Source: Siphlonurus alternatus (lineage: Eukaryota; Arthropoda; Insecta; Ephemeroptera; Siphlonuridae). From it: 64,000 nt of DNA. Below the pieces are notes generated by a model. The model was not told the DNA's origin. It made no database searches and worked only from the letters and a program-made list of their open reading frames with translations. A program made the translations under genes and the position numbers. Where the stretch lies: positions 29,719,154-29,783,153 of the forward strand of contig OX463783.1 of assembly GCA_949825025.1 (NCBI GenBank), read 5' to 3'. This document shows positions 33,179 through 45,491 of this stretch, piece by piece. Within the stretch, counting starts at the first letter, position 1. Every line of letters starts with the position of its first letter.

Positions 33179-33322
33179 GTTGAGAGGAAGTTGGCGGCTC
33201 GTCTCCAGGCCGGCATTCAGGCGTGGACCGCCGCGCTCGAAGGCAAGAAGGAGGAGGTGGATCTCAGCATGGACACAGACGCACCCGCATAGCCAACACA
33301 CAAACCCGGGGGAGACCCTCAG
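33179..33322 (+). pseudogene. Dync1h1: Dynein heavy chain tail exon 3 of 3, nonsense mutation
   Basis: 48 codons: VERKLAARLQAGIQAWTAAL, EGKKEEVDLSMDTDAPA, stop, PTHKPGGDPQ, then GTCAGT. Family proteins read straight through (VDMDTDAP...HKPGG). The TAG at 33290-33292 lies in an otherwise conserved run in the same frame, consistent with CAG to TAG. The next dynein exons (most of the motor) are missing; a LINE follows within 60 bp. Confidence 0.9.
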
Positions 33323-33384
33323 GTCAGTGTGTCCAATAAAGCTTGAACAAAAGAATATATATATATATTTATATATAAGTATAT

Positions 33385-34030
33385 ATATTCATCTACGGAA
33401 GTGTAGATGGAGAGATTGATAGGAGAGTAAGTGCTGGCAGGAGGATTGTGGGTAGTATGGCAGGGTTGTGTCGCACTGAGCTGTTGTCTAAAACGGCTAA
33501 GCTAGCTGTGTATAACTCTGTCCTAATACCAACTTTGATGTATGGATCTGAAGTATGGGTGTGTCAAACAAAGCATAGAAGTAAGTTGAATGCTGTTGGT
33601 ATGAGTTTTTTAAGGAATATGTGTGGCAAAACTAGGATGGATAGAGTGAGAAACACATGGGTGATGAATGAGTGTGGAGTGAAAGAAAGCGTAATTGACA
33701 AGTAGGAATGAAGTACACTACGTTGGTTTGGACATGTTGAGAGAATGGGTGATGAACAAATTGCAAAACAGGTGTGTAAAGGTAGCGTACAAGGCATGAA
33801 AGGATTAGGTAGACCTAAAAAGGTTTGGTTGGATGTGATTGAAGAATGTTTGAAGAACAGAAGTGTTAAAAGTACACAGTGTAATAGAGAGTGCAGAAGG
33901 CAAAAGAGTGTTATGAGTATTTCTGAACCAAGTGGAGTATGCAAGAATCAAGTGCTTTGGAGGGCAATTTGTAGACAGCCGAGGTAATAATGCTGCTGGC
34001 TTACCCCGTAAAGGGATATATCATCATGTT
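33385..34030 (+). mobile_element. Non-LTR retrotransposon, C-terminal ORF fragment with two stops
   Basis: One frame from 33391 to 33987: IYGSVDGEIDRRVSAGRR, LMYGSEVWVCQ, FLRNMCGKTRMDRVRN, (two stops at 33703-33711), LRWFGHVERMGDEQIAK, GRPKKVWLDVIEECL. This is the region after the reverse transcriptase domain in RTE/Jockey-like insect LINEs (YGSETW, RWFGHVQRM, GRPRKRW motifs). 5'-truncated and inactive. The short 3' end runs into TATGTATG and (TA)n, as in RTE-type tails. Confidence 0.85.
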
Positions 34031-34178
<148 letters not shown>

Positions 34179-34243
34179 GAGAAATCCGGATTTTTTGTTT
34201 GCAGTTTGATCTTTGAAATTCCTTCATTTTTGAACTCCTTTGG

Positions 34244-34247
<4 letters not shown>

Positions 34248-34285
<38 letters not shown>

Positions 34286-34466
34286 GGATACACCCCTAGC
34301 TAAGAGCTTACAGCTCGCGGCGGGGTACTGGGTAGGGATAAGGTAGGGAACGGATAGTGGCCACGGCCTGCATGCTTACGCGTCCCAGCATTCGCTGAGG
34401 TGAGACTGAGGGAACCGTGGAAAACCTCAGTCAGGACGGACACCTCTACTTTTTCTCAATGGACCA
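34248..34466 (-). mobile_element. Poly(A)-tailed SINE-like element in the array
   Basis: Inverse of 8993-9196 with its T-tract at 34248-34280; it splits one 157-bp monomer, so it is a later insertion. Confidence 0.75.
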
Positions 34467-35646
34467 TTGAAATTACATTATGTTACATGTTTTCAGCGTG
34501 ATCGTACAAAAATTAGAAACTTTGGTTTTGTTGCTTTTACTCTCAAGAAGTTTATAGCTGAGATATCTGGGTTTTTTGTTTGCAGTTGGATCTTTGAAAT
34601 TCCTTCATTTTCGAACTCCTTGGGTCAAATTACATTATGTTAAACGTTTTCAGCGTGATAGTACCAAAATTAGAAACTTTGGTTTTTTTGTTTTTACTCT
34701 CAAGAAGTTTATAGCTAAAAATTACGGGTTTTTTGTTTGCAGTTTGATCTTTGAAATTCCTTCATTTTCGAACTCCTTGGGTCAAATTACATTATGTTAA
34801 ACGTTTTCAGCGTGATAGTACCAAAATTAGAAACTTTGGTTTTCTTGTTTTTACTCTCAAGAAGTTTATAGCTAAAAAATACGGGTTTTTTGTTTGCAGT
34901 TTGATCTTTGAAATTTCTTCATTTTTGAACTCCTTGGGTCAAATTATATTATTTTAAACGTTTTTAGCGTGATCGTACAAAAATTAGAAACTTTGGTTTT
35001 CTTGTTTCTTACTTTCAAGAAGTTTATAGCTAAAAAATCCGGGTTTTTTGTTTGCAGTTTGATCTTTAAAATTCCTTCATTTTCGAACTCCTTGGGTCAA
35101 ATTACATTATGTTACATGTTTTCAGCGTGAGCGTACAAAAATTAGAAACTTTGGTTTTCTTGTTTTTACTCTCAAGAAGTTTATAGCTGAGAAATCCGGG
35201 TTTTTTGTTTGCAGTTGGATCTTTGAAATTCCTTCATTTTCGAACTCCTTGGGTCAAATTACATTATGTTAAACGTTTTCAGCGTGATAGTACCAAAATT
35301 AGAAACTTTGTTTTTTTTGTTTTTACTCTCAAGAAGTTTATAGCTAAAAATTACGGGTTTTTTGTTTGCAGTTTGATCTTTGAAATTCCTTCATTTTCGA
35401 ACTCCTTGGGTCAAATTACATTATTTTAAACGTTTTCAGCGTGATCGTACAAAAATTAGAAACTTTGGTTTTCTTGTTTTTACTCTCAAGAAGTTTATAG
35501 CTAAAAAATACGGGATTTTTGTTTGCAGTTTGATCTTTGAAATTCCTTCATTTTCGAACTCCTTGGGTCAAATTACATTATGTTACATGTTTTCAGTGTG
35601 ATAGTACCAAAATTAGAAATGTTGGTTTTCTTGTTTTAACTCTTAA

Positions 35647-36000
35647 AGGAGGGGAACCGCTTCAGCTTTTATATTTTTAACGTGTTATAAATAATGTCAA
35701 ACTTACTTGTGCACCAAAAAAAAAGTCACCACCCTCCGCCTTCCACCAGTTCAGCAGTTGAAATTCAAAAAGAGCGCCAAAGAAAATTGGGGCATATGAC
35801 GTCAAGATCAAAGATTGGTTGCGCTTGACCAATCATGGCGCTTGACGTCATATGCCCCAATTTTCTTTAGCGTGCTTTTTGAATGTCAACTGCTGAACTG
35901 GTGGAAGGATGAGGGTAGTGACTATTTTTTTGGTGCACAAGTAAGTTTGACATCATTTATAACACGTTAAAAATATAAAAGCTGAAGCGGTTCCCCTCCT
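35647..36000. mobile_element. TTAA-flanked fold-back MITE with CRE octamers
   Basis: TTAA at 35643-35646 and 36001-36004 inside a monomer (normal sequence CTCAAGAAG). Ends AGGAGGGGAACCGCTTCAGC and inverse; TGACGTCA at 35797 and 35843. 354 bp, no ORF. Confidence 0.85.
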
Positions 36001-36632
36001 TTAAGAAGTTTATATCTGAGATATCCGGGTTTTTTGTTTGTGGTTTTTTCTTTGAAATTCCTTCATTTTTGAACTCCTTGGGTCAAATTACATTATGTTA
36101 CATGTTTTCAGCGTGACTGTACAAAAATTAGAAACTTTGGTTTTCTTGTTTTTACTCTCAAGAAGTTTATAGCTGAGATATCCGGGTTTTTTGTTTGCAG
36201 TTTGATCTTTGAAATTCCTTCATTTTCGAACTCCTTGGGTCAAATTACATTATGTTAAACGTTTTCAGCGTGATAGTACCAAAATTAGAAACTTTGGTTT
36301 TCTTGTTTTTACTCTCAAGAAGTTTATAGCTAAAAAATACGGGTTTTTTGTTTGCAGTTTGATCTTTGAAATTTCTTCATTTTTGAACTCCTTGGGTCAA
36401 ATTATATTATTTTAAACGTTTTTAGCGTGATCGTACAAAAATTAGAAACTTTGGTTTTCTTGTTTTTACTCTCAAGAAGTTTATAGCTAAAAAATACGGG
36501 TTTTTTGTTTGCAGTTTGATCTTTGAAATTCCTTCATTTTCGAACTCCTTGGGTCAAATTACATTATGTTACATGTTTTCAGCGTGATAGTACCAAAATT
36601 AGAAATGTTGGTTTTCTTGTTTTAACTCTTAA

Positions 36633-36848
36633 AGGAGGGGAACCGCTTCAGCTTTTATATTTTTAACGTGTTATAAATAATGTCAAACTTACTTGTGCAC
36701 CAAAAAAAAAGTCACCACCCTCCGCCTTCCACCAGTTCAGCAGTTGAAATTCAAAAAGAGCGCCAAAGAAAATTGGGGCATATGACGTCAAGATCAAAGA
36801 TTGGTTGCGCTTGACCAATCATGGCGCTTGACATGATTGGTCATGGCG
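36633..36848. mobile_element. Left half of the same MITE, cut at the B2 junction
   Basis: Identical start to 35647 after TTAA at 36629-36632, but ends near the hairpin centre (GACATGATTGGTCATGGCGC). Unit B sequence starts at 36849. Confidence 0.85.
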
Positions 36849-37392
36849 CTTCATATTTGCACTCACCGGGTCAAGTTACATTACCTCAGATGTTTTTAGC
36901 ATGATAAGGATTATCATGCTTTCAGGGTAGTAGGAACTAAAACATGTCTGGAAAATTCCAAAATCTTTCACTTTAAAAATACCATTGTACCTTTTTTCGA
37001 GCGTTATTGACTGAAGACCAAATTTTTTAGAAAAAAATTTACATGTTTTCGAGATCCAATTTTCCAGCCTTTAATCATCAAGTCCTAAATAATACTTTCT
37101 GAATGCCCCATTGTATATGAGCTAAAGTCGTTGAAAACAACATCAGACTATCAAAACTGAATCAACTGTTTATTGCTAGGCAAAACTAACGCTCGCCAAT
37201 AACTTTAAAATATTCAAGTTGCAGCTTTCACCGAGTTTTTGGCAGTTTTAATTTGTTTTAAAGGACCCATCCGGGCTTTCAATGACCTATTTTTGATCTA
37301 CACTAATCAGGAAACTCAATAAAAACATTAAAAATTTGCATGTGCGCACGTTTTACGCAACCGAGAAAGAAAATAGGCTTTGGACATCGCTT

Positions 37393-37594
37393 TGGTCCAT
37401 TGAGAAAAAGTAGAGGTGTCCGTCCTGACTGAGGTTTTCCACGGTTCCCTAAGTCTCACCTCAGCGAATGCTGGGACGCGTAAGCATGCAGGCCGTGGCC
37501 ACTATCCGTTCCCTACCTTATCCCTACCCAGTACCCCGCCGCGAGCTGTAAGCTCTTAGGGGTGTATCCTTGTAAAAAAAAAAAAAAAAAAAAA
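37393..37594 (+). mobile_element. Poly(A)-tailed SINE-like element (B2)
   Basis: Counterpart of 8993-9196, with a shorter A-tract. Confidence 0.65.
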
Positions 37595-37735
37595 TTTGTT
37601 AACTTGTACGTACTAGTAGTTAACAGGGTCATGCTGAGCCGTTCGAATGTATAGTGGTGGGGATGTTCACTACTACGTCACAGGGCTCACAACCAATCAG
37701 CTGCTGCTATTTTCACTACTTCTTCGGGTGTAGTC

Positions 37736-38218
37736 CGTATTATGTTCTGAACGTTCGGAACCTTCGATTTGGCGTCCCGTAATTATGTTCTGAATGTTCA
37801 GAACCATTTCCGAGGTTACCCGAAGTGAGTCAGCTGACTTCAAAAAAGAGGTTCCGAGTGTTGCGAACTTTTCCTCCGAACCATCGGAACTAGAGTCAGC
37901 TGATCACAATTTTTTGGGGGAAATTTGAAAAGTACGTAACAAACCTGTGCAAACTACGTGATAACTGTTTGATTTGAGGTAAATCTTTGCTTAATTGGTG
38001 ATCAATAACTGTTACGTGAGTTTTATGTTAAAATTTCTGAAGCCAGTGAACAGTTCTCTCTTTTTCGTATCTTTTTTTAAACTGATGCGTATTACCGCGA
38101 AAAAGATGTTCTTAAAGTGGTCCGTTATCTGATGTTCTGAAGTCAATGTTTTTGTTCAGAGTCGGTCCGTAATCACTCATATGTTCTGAACGTTCGGAAC
38201 CTAATACGGACTACACCC
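37736..38218. mobile_element. 483-bp MITE with TTC target duplication, only in B2
   Basis: Inverted termini GGGTGTAGTCCGTATTA / TAATACGGACTACACCC, flanked by TTC at 37733-37735 and 38219-38221. B1 has the empty site with one TTC at 9324-9326. A 3-bp duplication and GGG-type ends fit the PIF/Harbinger group, but the superfamily is inference. Interior repeats GTTCTGAACGTTCGGAACC several times; no ORF. Confidence 0.9.
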
Positions 38219-38702
38219 TTCCCCTCCTCTTGTGCTATGGTTGAACTGGCGTTATTGCTGCGTTAATGTAAATATTTTTTTTAATTTTTTCATGGTGAGA
38301 TAATTAAAAGATATGATGATTTTAGTTACAATCAATATAATTCCCCTTTTATTAAGAACGGTTTGAATGAGATCCGGCTGCTGCCTTTAATGTTAATTGC
38401 GAACAGTGTATTTATTAAATGTCAATTAGGCAATGCTGTATGAACCTTCGATTGATTGATTGCAAACCTCAAGTTCAGCAAGTTAGAAATGTTAAAGGTG
38501 CAAGATGGTAATTTTGTCTAATTAAATACACCGTGCTAGGGAAATGTTTTCTAATATAATTATTGTGTGCATGTCTATGCCTTTAAATTAATATTTATTA
38601 TTTTTCTATTATGGTTTTAAAGACCACCGCCGATAAGAAGTAGGCCAATTTATTATGTGCGTGTGTCACTGTTGCGTTTTGTTGCTTTTGTTTGTGGTCT
38701 TT

Positions 38703-38722
38703 TATATATATATATATATATG
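38703..38722. repeat. (TA)n, short allele
   Basis: About 20 bp, against about 158 bp at 9809-9967. Confidence 0.9.
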
Positions 38723-38837
38723 TGTAATTATTAGAACTTTAAAGTAATTTCAGTAGTCAATTTGAGATGTCGGAAATCATTGTCTTTGAATTCAAACAAA
38801 ACTTGTAGGGGACTCGCCATCAGTATGTATATTATAA

Positions 38838-39118
38838 TATAGCATGGTAGAACCATCATATGGTCAGCGCTGTCACTTTGACATGGCAGGTAAGAAAGCA
38901 ATGCACCGTTTGGGTTATGTATTCATATTTTTCTTATTATGTATTATTATTATTTTTTTTTTTATCTTAAGCTTTCATCTCTTGTTTTGTTGTTTGTTTT
39001 TGTTTTTGTTTTCTCATGTCTTTCCCCCCCCCATTCTTTTGTATTACTTATCCCAATAAACAAATATTATTATTATTATGTCAAAGTGACAGCGCTAACC
39101 ATATGATTATTCTACTAT
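38838..39118. mobile_element. MITE with TCAGCGCTGTCACTTTGAC termini (B2)
   Basis: Counterpart of 10084-10364. Confidence 0.6.
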
Positions 39119-39716
39119 ATTCAATCTTAGTCTTCTGGAGCCTTCTGGTCGAAAATTAGAAACTGAGCTGTTCTGAGAAAACCGACATCTTGAAGTTGCT
39201 TGATTGAGTTAGATTTAGAACACTTCAATTTTTAAGATTTCATTTTATTTCTTCTAAAGGAAATCTCATGACTCCGAGCTTCCGAAGTAACTGAGGTTAA
39301 TCATAAAATATGAATTAATTTCAATGTCGAGCCTTATTGGGAACAGATTGCATGTTACAGCACGAATAATTGCAATTTTTAGGATACTTATTTTGACTCA
39401 GCTTTAAAAATAAATATAAAATTTGTGTTAACACTCTTAAAATAAATCTTAAACTTCTTTAATCATATTTGCTAAGGAATTAACTATAATATGTATATAT
39501 ATATTAATTGTTAGTGAGAATTTTCTTTGAAAAATATATTTTTTGTTCTTAATATTTCATTCAGGAAAAATAATTATAATGAAATATAAATATTATATTC
39601 TTTAAAGCTTTAAAATTGATTAAAGAGGAATCAACTAGCTGGCTCTGATCATTTTTATTTCAACATGCATTATATTACGTAATTATGGTTTTCAAGTTTT
39701 TTCCCCCTTTATTTAA

Positions 39717-40086
39717 GGTAGAGATAACGCCAAACAGCTGTTTGACGTAATCCCCTTTGATTAACATGTAAACCTTAGCAAATTGACACAAATTCTAAAA
39801 TTTTTTTGAGAGGCAGATATTAGTGCCTAAAAGTCATAGAAAAAGTTTCAAAAAAATTTAACGAGCCAATTTTTTTAAATTAATTTTTTAGTTTGGCTCT
39901 CCATGGAAAAGCCCCATGCTGAAAATTAAAAAAAATCGGCTCGTTAAATGTTATGAAACTTTTTCTATGGCTTTTAGGCACTAATATCTGCCTGTAAAAA
40001 AATTTCAGAATTTTCGTCAATTTGCTAAGGTTTACATGATAATCAAAGGGGATTACGTCAAACAGCTGTTCGACGTTATCTCTACC
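39717..40086. mobile_element. TTAA-flanked fold-back MITE, type M1 (B2)
   Basis: TTAA at 39713-39716 and 40087-40090; same element and site as 10960-11329. Confidence 0.88.
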
Positions 40087-40091
40087 TTAAG

Positions 40092-40325
40092 CTATATTAG
40101 AATAGAATATATTTTTGCTTTATTGTGGTAAGGTTTAGGCGAACCTATTCTTACACCTAACTGATAGACATGTAAGTAGGCCGCATTCTCGCATGTTTTT
40201 CTTTCAGGTAATTTCTTGACTGGGGTCTCGCACTCGTCTAGCTGATTGGCATGTGGTTTGTATTTTTCAACGAGGAAAACTTGCTTGACCCTTCCTTCCA
40301 AGGATAGAGCCACCACTTGAAGCAC
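40092..40325 (-). other. Conserved short ORF of unknown function (B2)
   Basis: 77 codons, differing from the B1 version by Arg to Gln (YQLGV), His to Tyr (KPYHN) and the last residue. Unrecognised. Confidence 0.35.
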
Positions 40326-40642
40326 AATTCTTGCATAATTTTAAAGAAATTAAATTAAAGTATACAAAAAAAGTTCTTGTTGTCTCTTCCAAACTTTGTT
40401 TTTAAGAAAAATTAATAATAAATAATAAAATTAATACATAAACTATAGTAAATAATAATTAAAAAAGTAAAATGAAAATAAAATATAATTAAATAAAATG
40501 TAGAATAGTAAAAAATATAAATTTGTAGTGTCATAATTGGTAAAAAAAAAAAAATAATAATAATAATAATATTAATAACAACTGACCCCGTGGTCATTAA
40601 AAACATTTTTTTCCCGTTGAATTATTTTGTAATAATAAATTT

Positions 40643-40673
<31 letters not shown>

Positions 40674-40689
40674 GTAAATTAAAAAGTTG

Positions 40690-41140
40690 TGCTCCAAACG
40701 GCTGTATCGCTGTATTGAAGGTAGAGTTTTGCTAATTGAAAAATCCTGCATGCCTCTCATGTTAGCGAGTGCGAGAGCCCCCCGAATGAAAAGTACATGG
40801 CAATTTTTGCCGTGTATTTTTTGTTCGGGGTGGTTTTCAATTTTAAAATTAAAAAATTCCCCCTGTCTCGTGTTCCTCTTCCACTGCCCCCCGGTTGGTG
40901 GAAAAGTCGTGCTGGAGGTAGGTTTTGAACCTGGAGCCTCTTGCATGCGAGGCGGGCATACTTGCACTAGGCCACACTGGCTTATCTATAGCTGGACGTT
41001 TAGTTCAAGTATAAAAGTTTTGACGGGAGAAGGTGAGTCACGGCGATAAGACGATCGCCGGAAATCCTTCACCAACTTTTGTGTGACCTCGGTTGTCACG
41101 TAAGCTGGCCGCTTTGACCGCAAATACAAGTCGAATAATA
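40690..41140 (-). mobile_element. tRNA-derived SINE-like repeat (B2, first)
   Basis: Counterpart of 11925-12350; A- and B-box motifs kept on the - strand. Confidence 0.55.
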
Positions 41141-41936
41141 AAACGGGAATATTTCAATAATGTAAACAAATGTTGTTGTAATACGAGTATTACGGTGTAT
41201 TGTGTTACAACTATATTGTTTCAGTTGTTAAAATTTAGATAATTTAGAAGCATGGCAAGCAACAAGAAAAAAAAAGTTAATTGATAACAAATAATCTCTA
41301 TATTTTACCAGGTTGAAACGTGAAAGTTATTGTGCCATTGATTTAATTGCGACAGATTATAATTACCTAATTTACATGCAGCTTTGGAAAGAAAAACTTT
41401 AAATTAAAATAGAATTCTTAATTAGCAACATGCATGTAAGATATAAAAAAATATTATAAATGTAAATTTGCAGAACCAGTTATTTTTTTACATTTTTTTA
41501 CTACATTTTTAATTTTATGAATATTTTTATTCATAATTTATAAATATATTATTAATAATAGCGGCTGATGCTGATTAATATATATTTTTTTTATTTTTTT
41601 TTTAATAATTATAATGTAAATTCTCCACATGGTTTATTACGAATTATTACGAATTATTTTGCATGCAGCAATGCTATATATTTGCATGGTTTATTGCGAA
41701 TTATTTTGCATGCAGCAATGTTATATAATTGCATAACATTAATACCATAATTAATGCTTTATGATGATTGTGATCGAAGCCAAACTGACATAAAAAGTCA
41801 CAACTTTACGAGACTGTATATATTATATAGCTTACAATTAATTAAATAGCTTATAAAATTTAATAATAATGTTGACTACACTGCATATAGAAATTGTCAC
41901 AGTATTGTTTTTATCACGTTAGATACATAATGATTT

Positions 41937-42068
41937 GACACGGTTAGCCGGCTCAGCGCAGAGCGAAGCGTCTTCTCCGATGTTCTGACGCCGCCGCTCT
42001 GCCGCAAAAACGCATCGGCCGCACACCGCGCGGGTAGGAGTAGATCGCGCGGTAGATCGCGCGGAGAT
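41937..42068. other. CpG-rich island (B2)
   Basis: Counterpart of 13158-13290. The LINE fragment that follows it in B1 is absent here. Confidence 0.45.
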
Positions 42069-42841
42069 CGGGATTATATAATAATAGTGATCAATACATA
42101 CTGCAGTATAATTTTACATGGTGCAATGTGATACATAAAAAAAATATGAAGAAGTACGCGGCATAGTAAATATAATTAATACATTAAACTATACAGGATG
42201 CACTGTTTTCACTTTAAGTGAGTATATAATGTAATATGTTATTACACTCGCCTGCACTATCGAGTTGCACACTTGACTAAATTGCAAGTGATGAGACTGT
42301 CAGTTCGAAATTTATTTTAAGTCGGTAGTGTATTGCTAATGCGAGAATTAAATTGTTTTTTTATTTGGTTTCAACCATTGTATTCTTTGAACCAATATTG
42401 TATGCTCTGCAATTGCAACCTTTATGTAGTGTATTCTAGCTCTGTTTTGACTAAATATGATTATTAAAATATTAATATTATTAGAGTCGTAATGTAAGGT
42501 TTGTGATTTGTCTTTCGTTTTGTGATGTTATTAATTCTCATTGTGGGAGGTGTGGCGCAGTGCGCTTAAACGGGTCTCGTCAGATCACTGTACCTGTACC
42601 ATGCGCATTGTTATTTTTGTCGGGACCGCGATCTCCATAAAACAATATTGAATTTTACCTATATAACAACAAATAAGTTGCATAATGAGTGTTTAATAAT
42701 GTAATCAATGTATTTAATGTGTGTTTTATTTTCAATTGAAGTAATTTCATCTGTATGAAATGTTGTATTACAAATTTGAGTAGAGGACGTTGGGTTATTA
42801 TTTGTCATTTTCTTAATAATTTTTTATACTACAGTATTTAA

Positions 42842-43237
42842 GGTAGAGATAACGCCGAACAGCTGTTCGACGTACTTCCCTTTGATTAACATGTAGACCT
42901 TGGCAAATTAAAAAAAAAAAAATGCTGAAATTTTTTTGAGAGGCAGATATTAGTGCTTAAACGCCATTGAAAAAAATTCAAAACGATTTAACGAGCCGAT
43001 TTTTTTAATTTTTTTTTTTTAATTTTCAGCATAGGGCTTTCCCATGGAGAGCCAAACTAAAAAATTATTTTAAAAAAATCGGCTCGTTAAATGTTTTTGA
43101 AACTTTTGCTATGGCTTTTTTTATTAGGCACTAATATCTGCCTCTCAAAAAAATTTCAGAATTTTTGTCAATTTGCTAAGGTTTACATGTTAATCAAAGG
43201 GGATTACGTCGAACAGCTGTTCAACGTTATCTCTACC
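42842..43237. mobile_element. TTAA-flanked fold-back MITE, type M1 (B2, second)
   Basis: TTAA at 42838-42841 and 43238-43241; counterpart of 14688-15084. Confidence 0.85.
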
Positions 43238-43436
43238 TTAAATTGTTTTGAAATTTTTTTCTATGGCTTTTAGGTGCACTTATATCTGCCTCTAAAAAAA
43301 ATAAGAATTATTGCTGCAATTGCTGCTGCTAGTGGCGTACGTTGGGCTGCCTACCCACCAGGGGTAGTGTAATAGTGTTGTATTCAGTTGTATTATAATT
43401 GTGTTGTATAATAGATAGCAAGCATTAAGGATTATT

Positions 43437-43557
43437 AGGCCTGTTCGTAAACCCTGCTCGGTGTACACTTTCTGCACCCAATTGACCTTATGTACATGGG
43501 ATATAAGGTCGATTGGGTGTAGAAAGTGTACACCGAGCAGGGTTTACGAACAGGCCT
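43437..43557. mobile_element. Near-perfect 120-bp fold-back element (B2)
   Basis: Counterpart of 15284-15405 with small differences in the loop-proximal arm. Confidence 0.6.
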
Positions 43558-43800
43558 ATATTGTCACTATTGTAATTATTTTTGGTGGCAAAAAATATAA
43601 AATTTAGATGAAATCATAAATAACAAAATGACTTCACTCTCTCATTAAAAAAATATTATTATTTGGTCCAGTTTTTTAGATTTTATTTTTTTTTTTTTTA
43701 GTTGAAAATCATGCTGATTTGATTTAACTAATGGCCGCTATATTTCCAATGATATTCTCACCATAATAGTTTTATCTAAAAAACTATATCAATTTTTGCT

Positions 43801-43846
<46 letters not shown>

Positions 43847-44765
43847 CATTAATATTTATAATAAAATTAAGAAAGGTTTATATTATATAGGCGCATATTT
43901 TCTTTTTCATTTTCTTTTTAATATTTTTCAACGGTTGGTGTTGTTCCGACGACATTCATCCTTCCAATCACCATCAAAATTTTTGCAAACAGATGAGAAA
44001 TTTCCCCATCTTTTGTCTATTAAAATTGCAGACATTAATTGATCGCGTCACATGAGAAAATGGAAATTATAAAAAAGAAAAGAAAAATTATTTAGGTGCC
44101 TTAATTTTCTAAAATCGATAATCGCCTTGATATTGTTCGATATAGTACAGTTACTTTCCCTGCCTCGAATAATCGCACGTCCCTGCAGCCTGTACAGTAC
44201 TACGCACAATGAATTTGTTACTACTGTTTCCAATTCATTTGAAAAAACTCATTATTCATTAGTTAATTACATTTTAAAAGGTGAAAAAAATATTCTAATA
44301 AAAAGAATATTAATAATTTTGCATTAATTTTGATTTTTAGTCGATAATATAGTGACATTTTATATTTATTTTATTTTGCCAGAGACTGTACTTTCATTTC
44401 GTAAATAAACTTGCGCATTCCGCCATGTTAAATATTAGCCGGTAACTTTTCTCCCGAAATAATATCTTTTTTTATACTATTTTTGGTGATTACTTACTAC
44501 TGTAAGTATAAATACATGTATTTTGTTACATGCTGAACCGATTTTATGATATTTCGTCTAATTTATTATATTGGTCTTACTGCATTACTGTATCACGCTG
44601 TAAACTGTATGCATATAACCGTCTTGGGCCGGGCGGAGTTGTATGCAATGAATATAATGATATGTATACAGTATGCATACTGTAGCCATATCATATTTCT
44701 GCTTTCTTCTGCTTTGTATTCGGGGGCTTCTTTGTACCAATCTAATTCTAACAATACGTAATATT

Positions 44766-44888
44766 GTCATCATATGGTCAGCGTTGTCACTTTGACGAGG
44801 CAAGCCGGCGGCTGCAGGCTCCATACCAGCTGCTGGCTTGCCTCGATCGTTAAAGTGACAGCGCTGACCATATGATGGTTCTACTATA
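44766..44888. mobile_element. Short fold-back MITE (B2)
   Basis: Counterpart of 16617-16738. Confidence 0.65.
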
Positions 44889-45389
44889 TGTATGTAGTGT
44901 GTTGTACAGAAACATGGGACTAGATATAATTAATTTGCAAAGATCTCATAAGCCGAATTCTGCTGTAAAAGTAACATTCAAAATTAAAATTTATCTTAAT
45001 ATTTGAATCCTTTTCTTTCGTAAAATCTTCAATCCAAAATTTTTCTTCTTTCATGATATCTGCACGGTCCAATTTTGCAAGCAAAGTATATTTAATTCCA
45101 ATTGCAGTATGTTGCTGTATATTTTTTAAGTACATAAAAGCAGTATGCATTGCGCATACTATAGCTTCAATTTATGGACTCCTGACGACGAGCTGGTTCC
45201 ATTGGACTGGCTACTGAACCCTCTAGCTATGACAATTCCTTCCATGGATAACAAAGAAAAATTCATCATTGAAGGTTCAGTAGCCAGTTCAATGGACTCC
45301 TGACGACGAGCTGGTTCCATTGGACTTGCTGTTAGGCAATTTCCTGTATGAGAAGATCCTAACTCTCTCTCTCTCTCTCTCTCACACAG

Positions 45390-45491
45390 GATGGCAAGTG
45401 AAATGTACCCCAACCTAGCCGAGGGATGTGAGCCGCCCAGTAGCTTCGTGTTCGAGAGACGACATCAAACCTGACCGTCCATCAGAGAAAC
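45390..45491 (+). pseudogene. Wdr62: Decayed Wdr62 exon 4 copy (B2)
   Basis: Same 102-nt remnant as 17242-17343, preceded by the inverted repeat at 45171-45330 and a shorter (CT)n tract. Confidence 0.75.

Noticed and set aside
33564..33944. 126-codon antisense frame
   Set aside because: Shadow of the LINE C-terminal ORF on the other strand.
34576..36415. Repeated open frames with [13 protein letters not shown] and WVKLHYVKRFQRD
   Set aside because: Chance frames through the 157-bp tandem monomers; the repeat length is not a multiple of three and no family is recognised.
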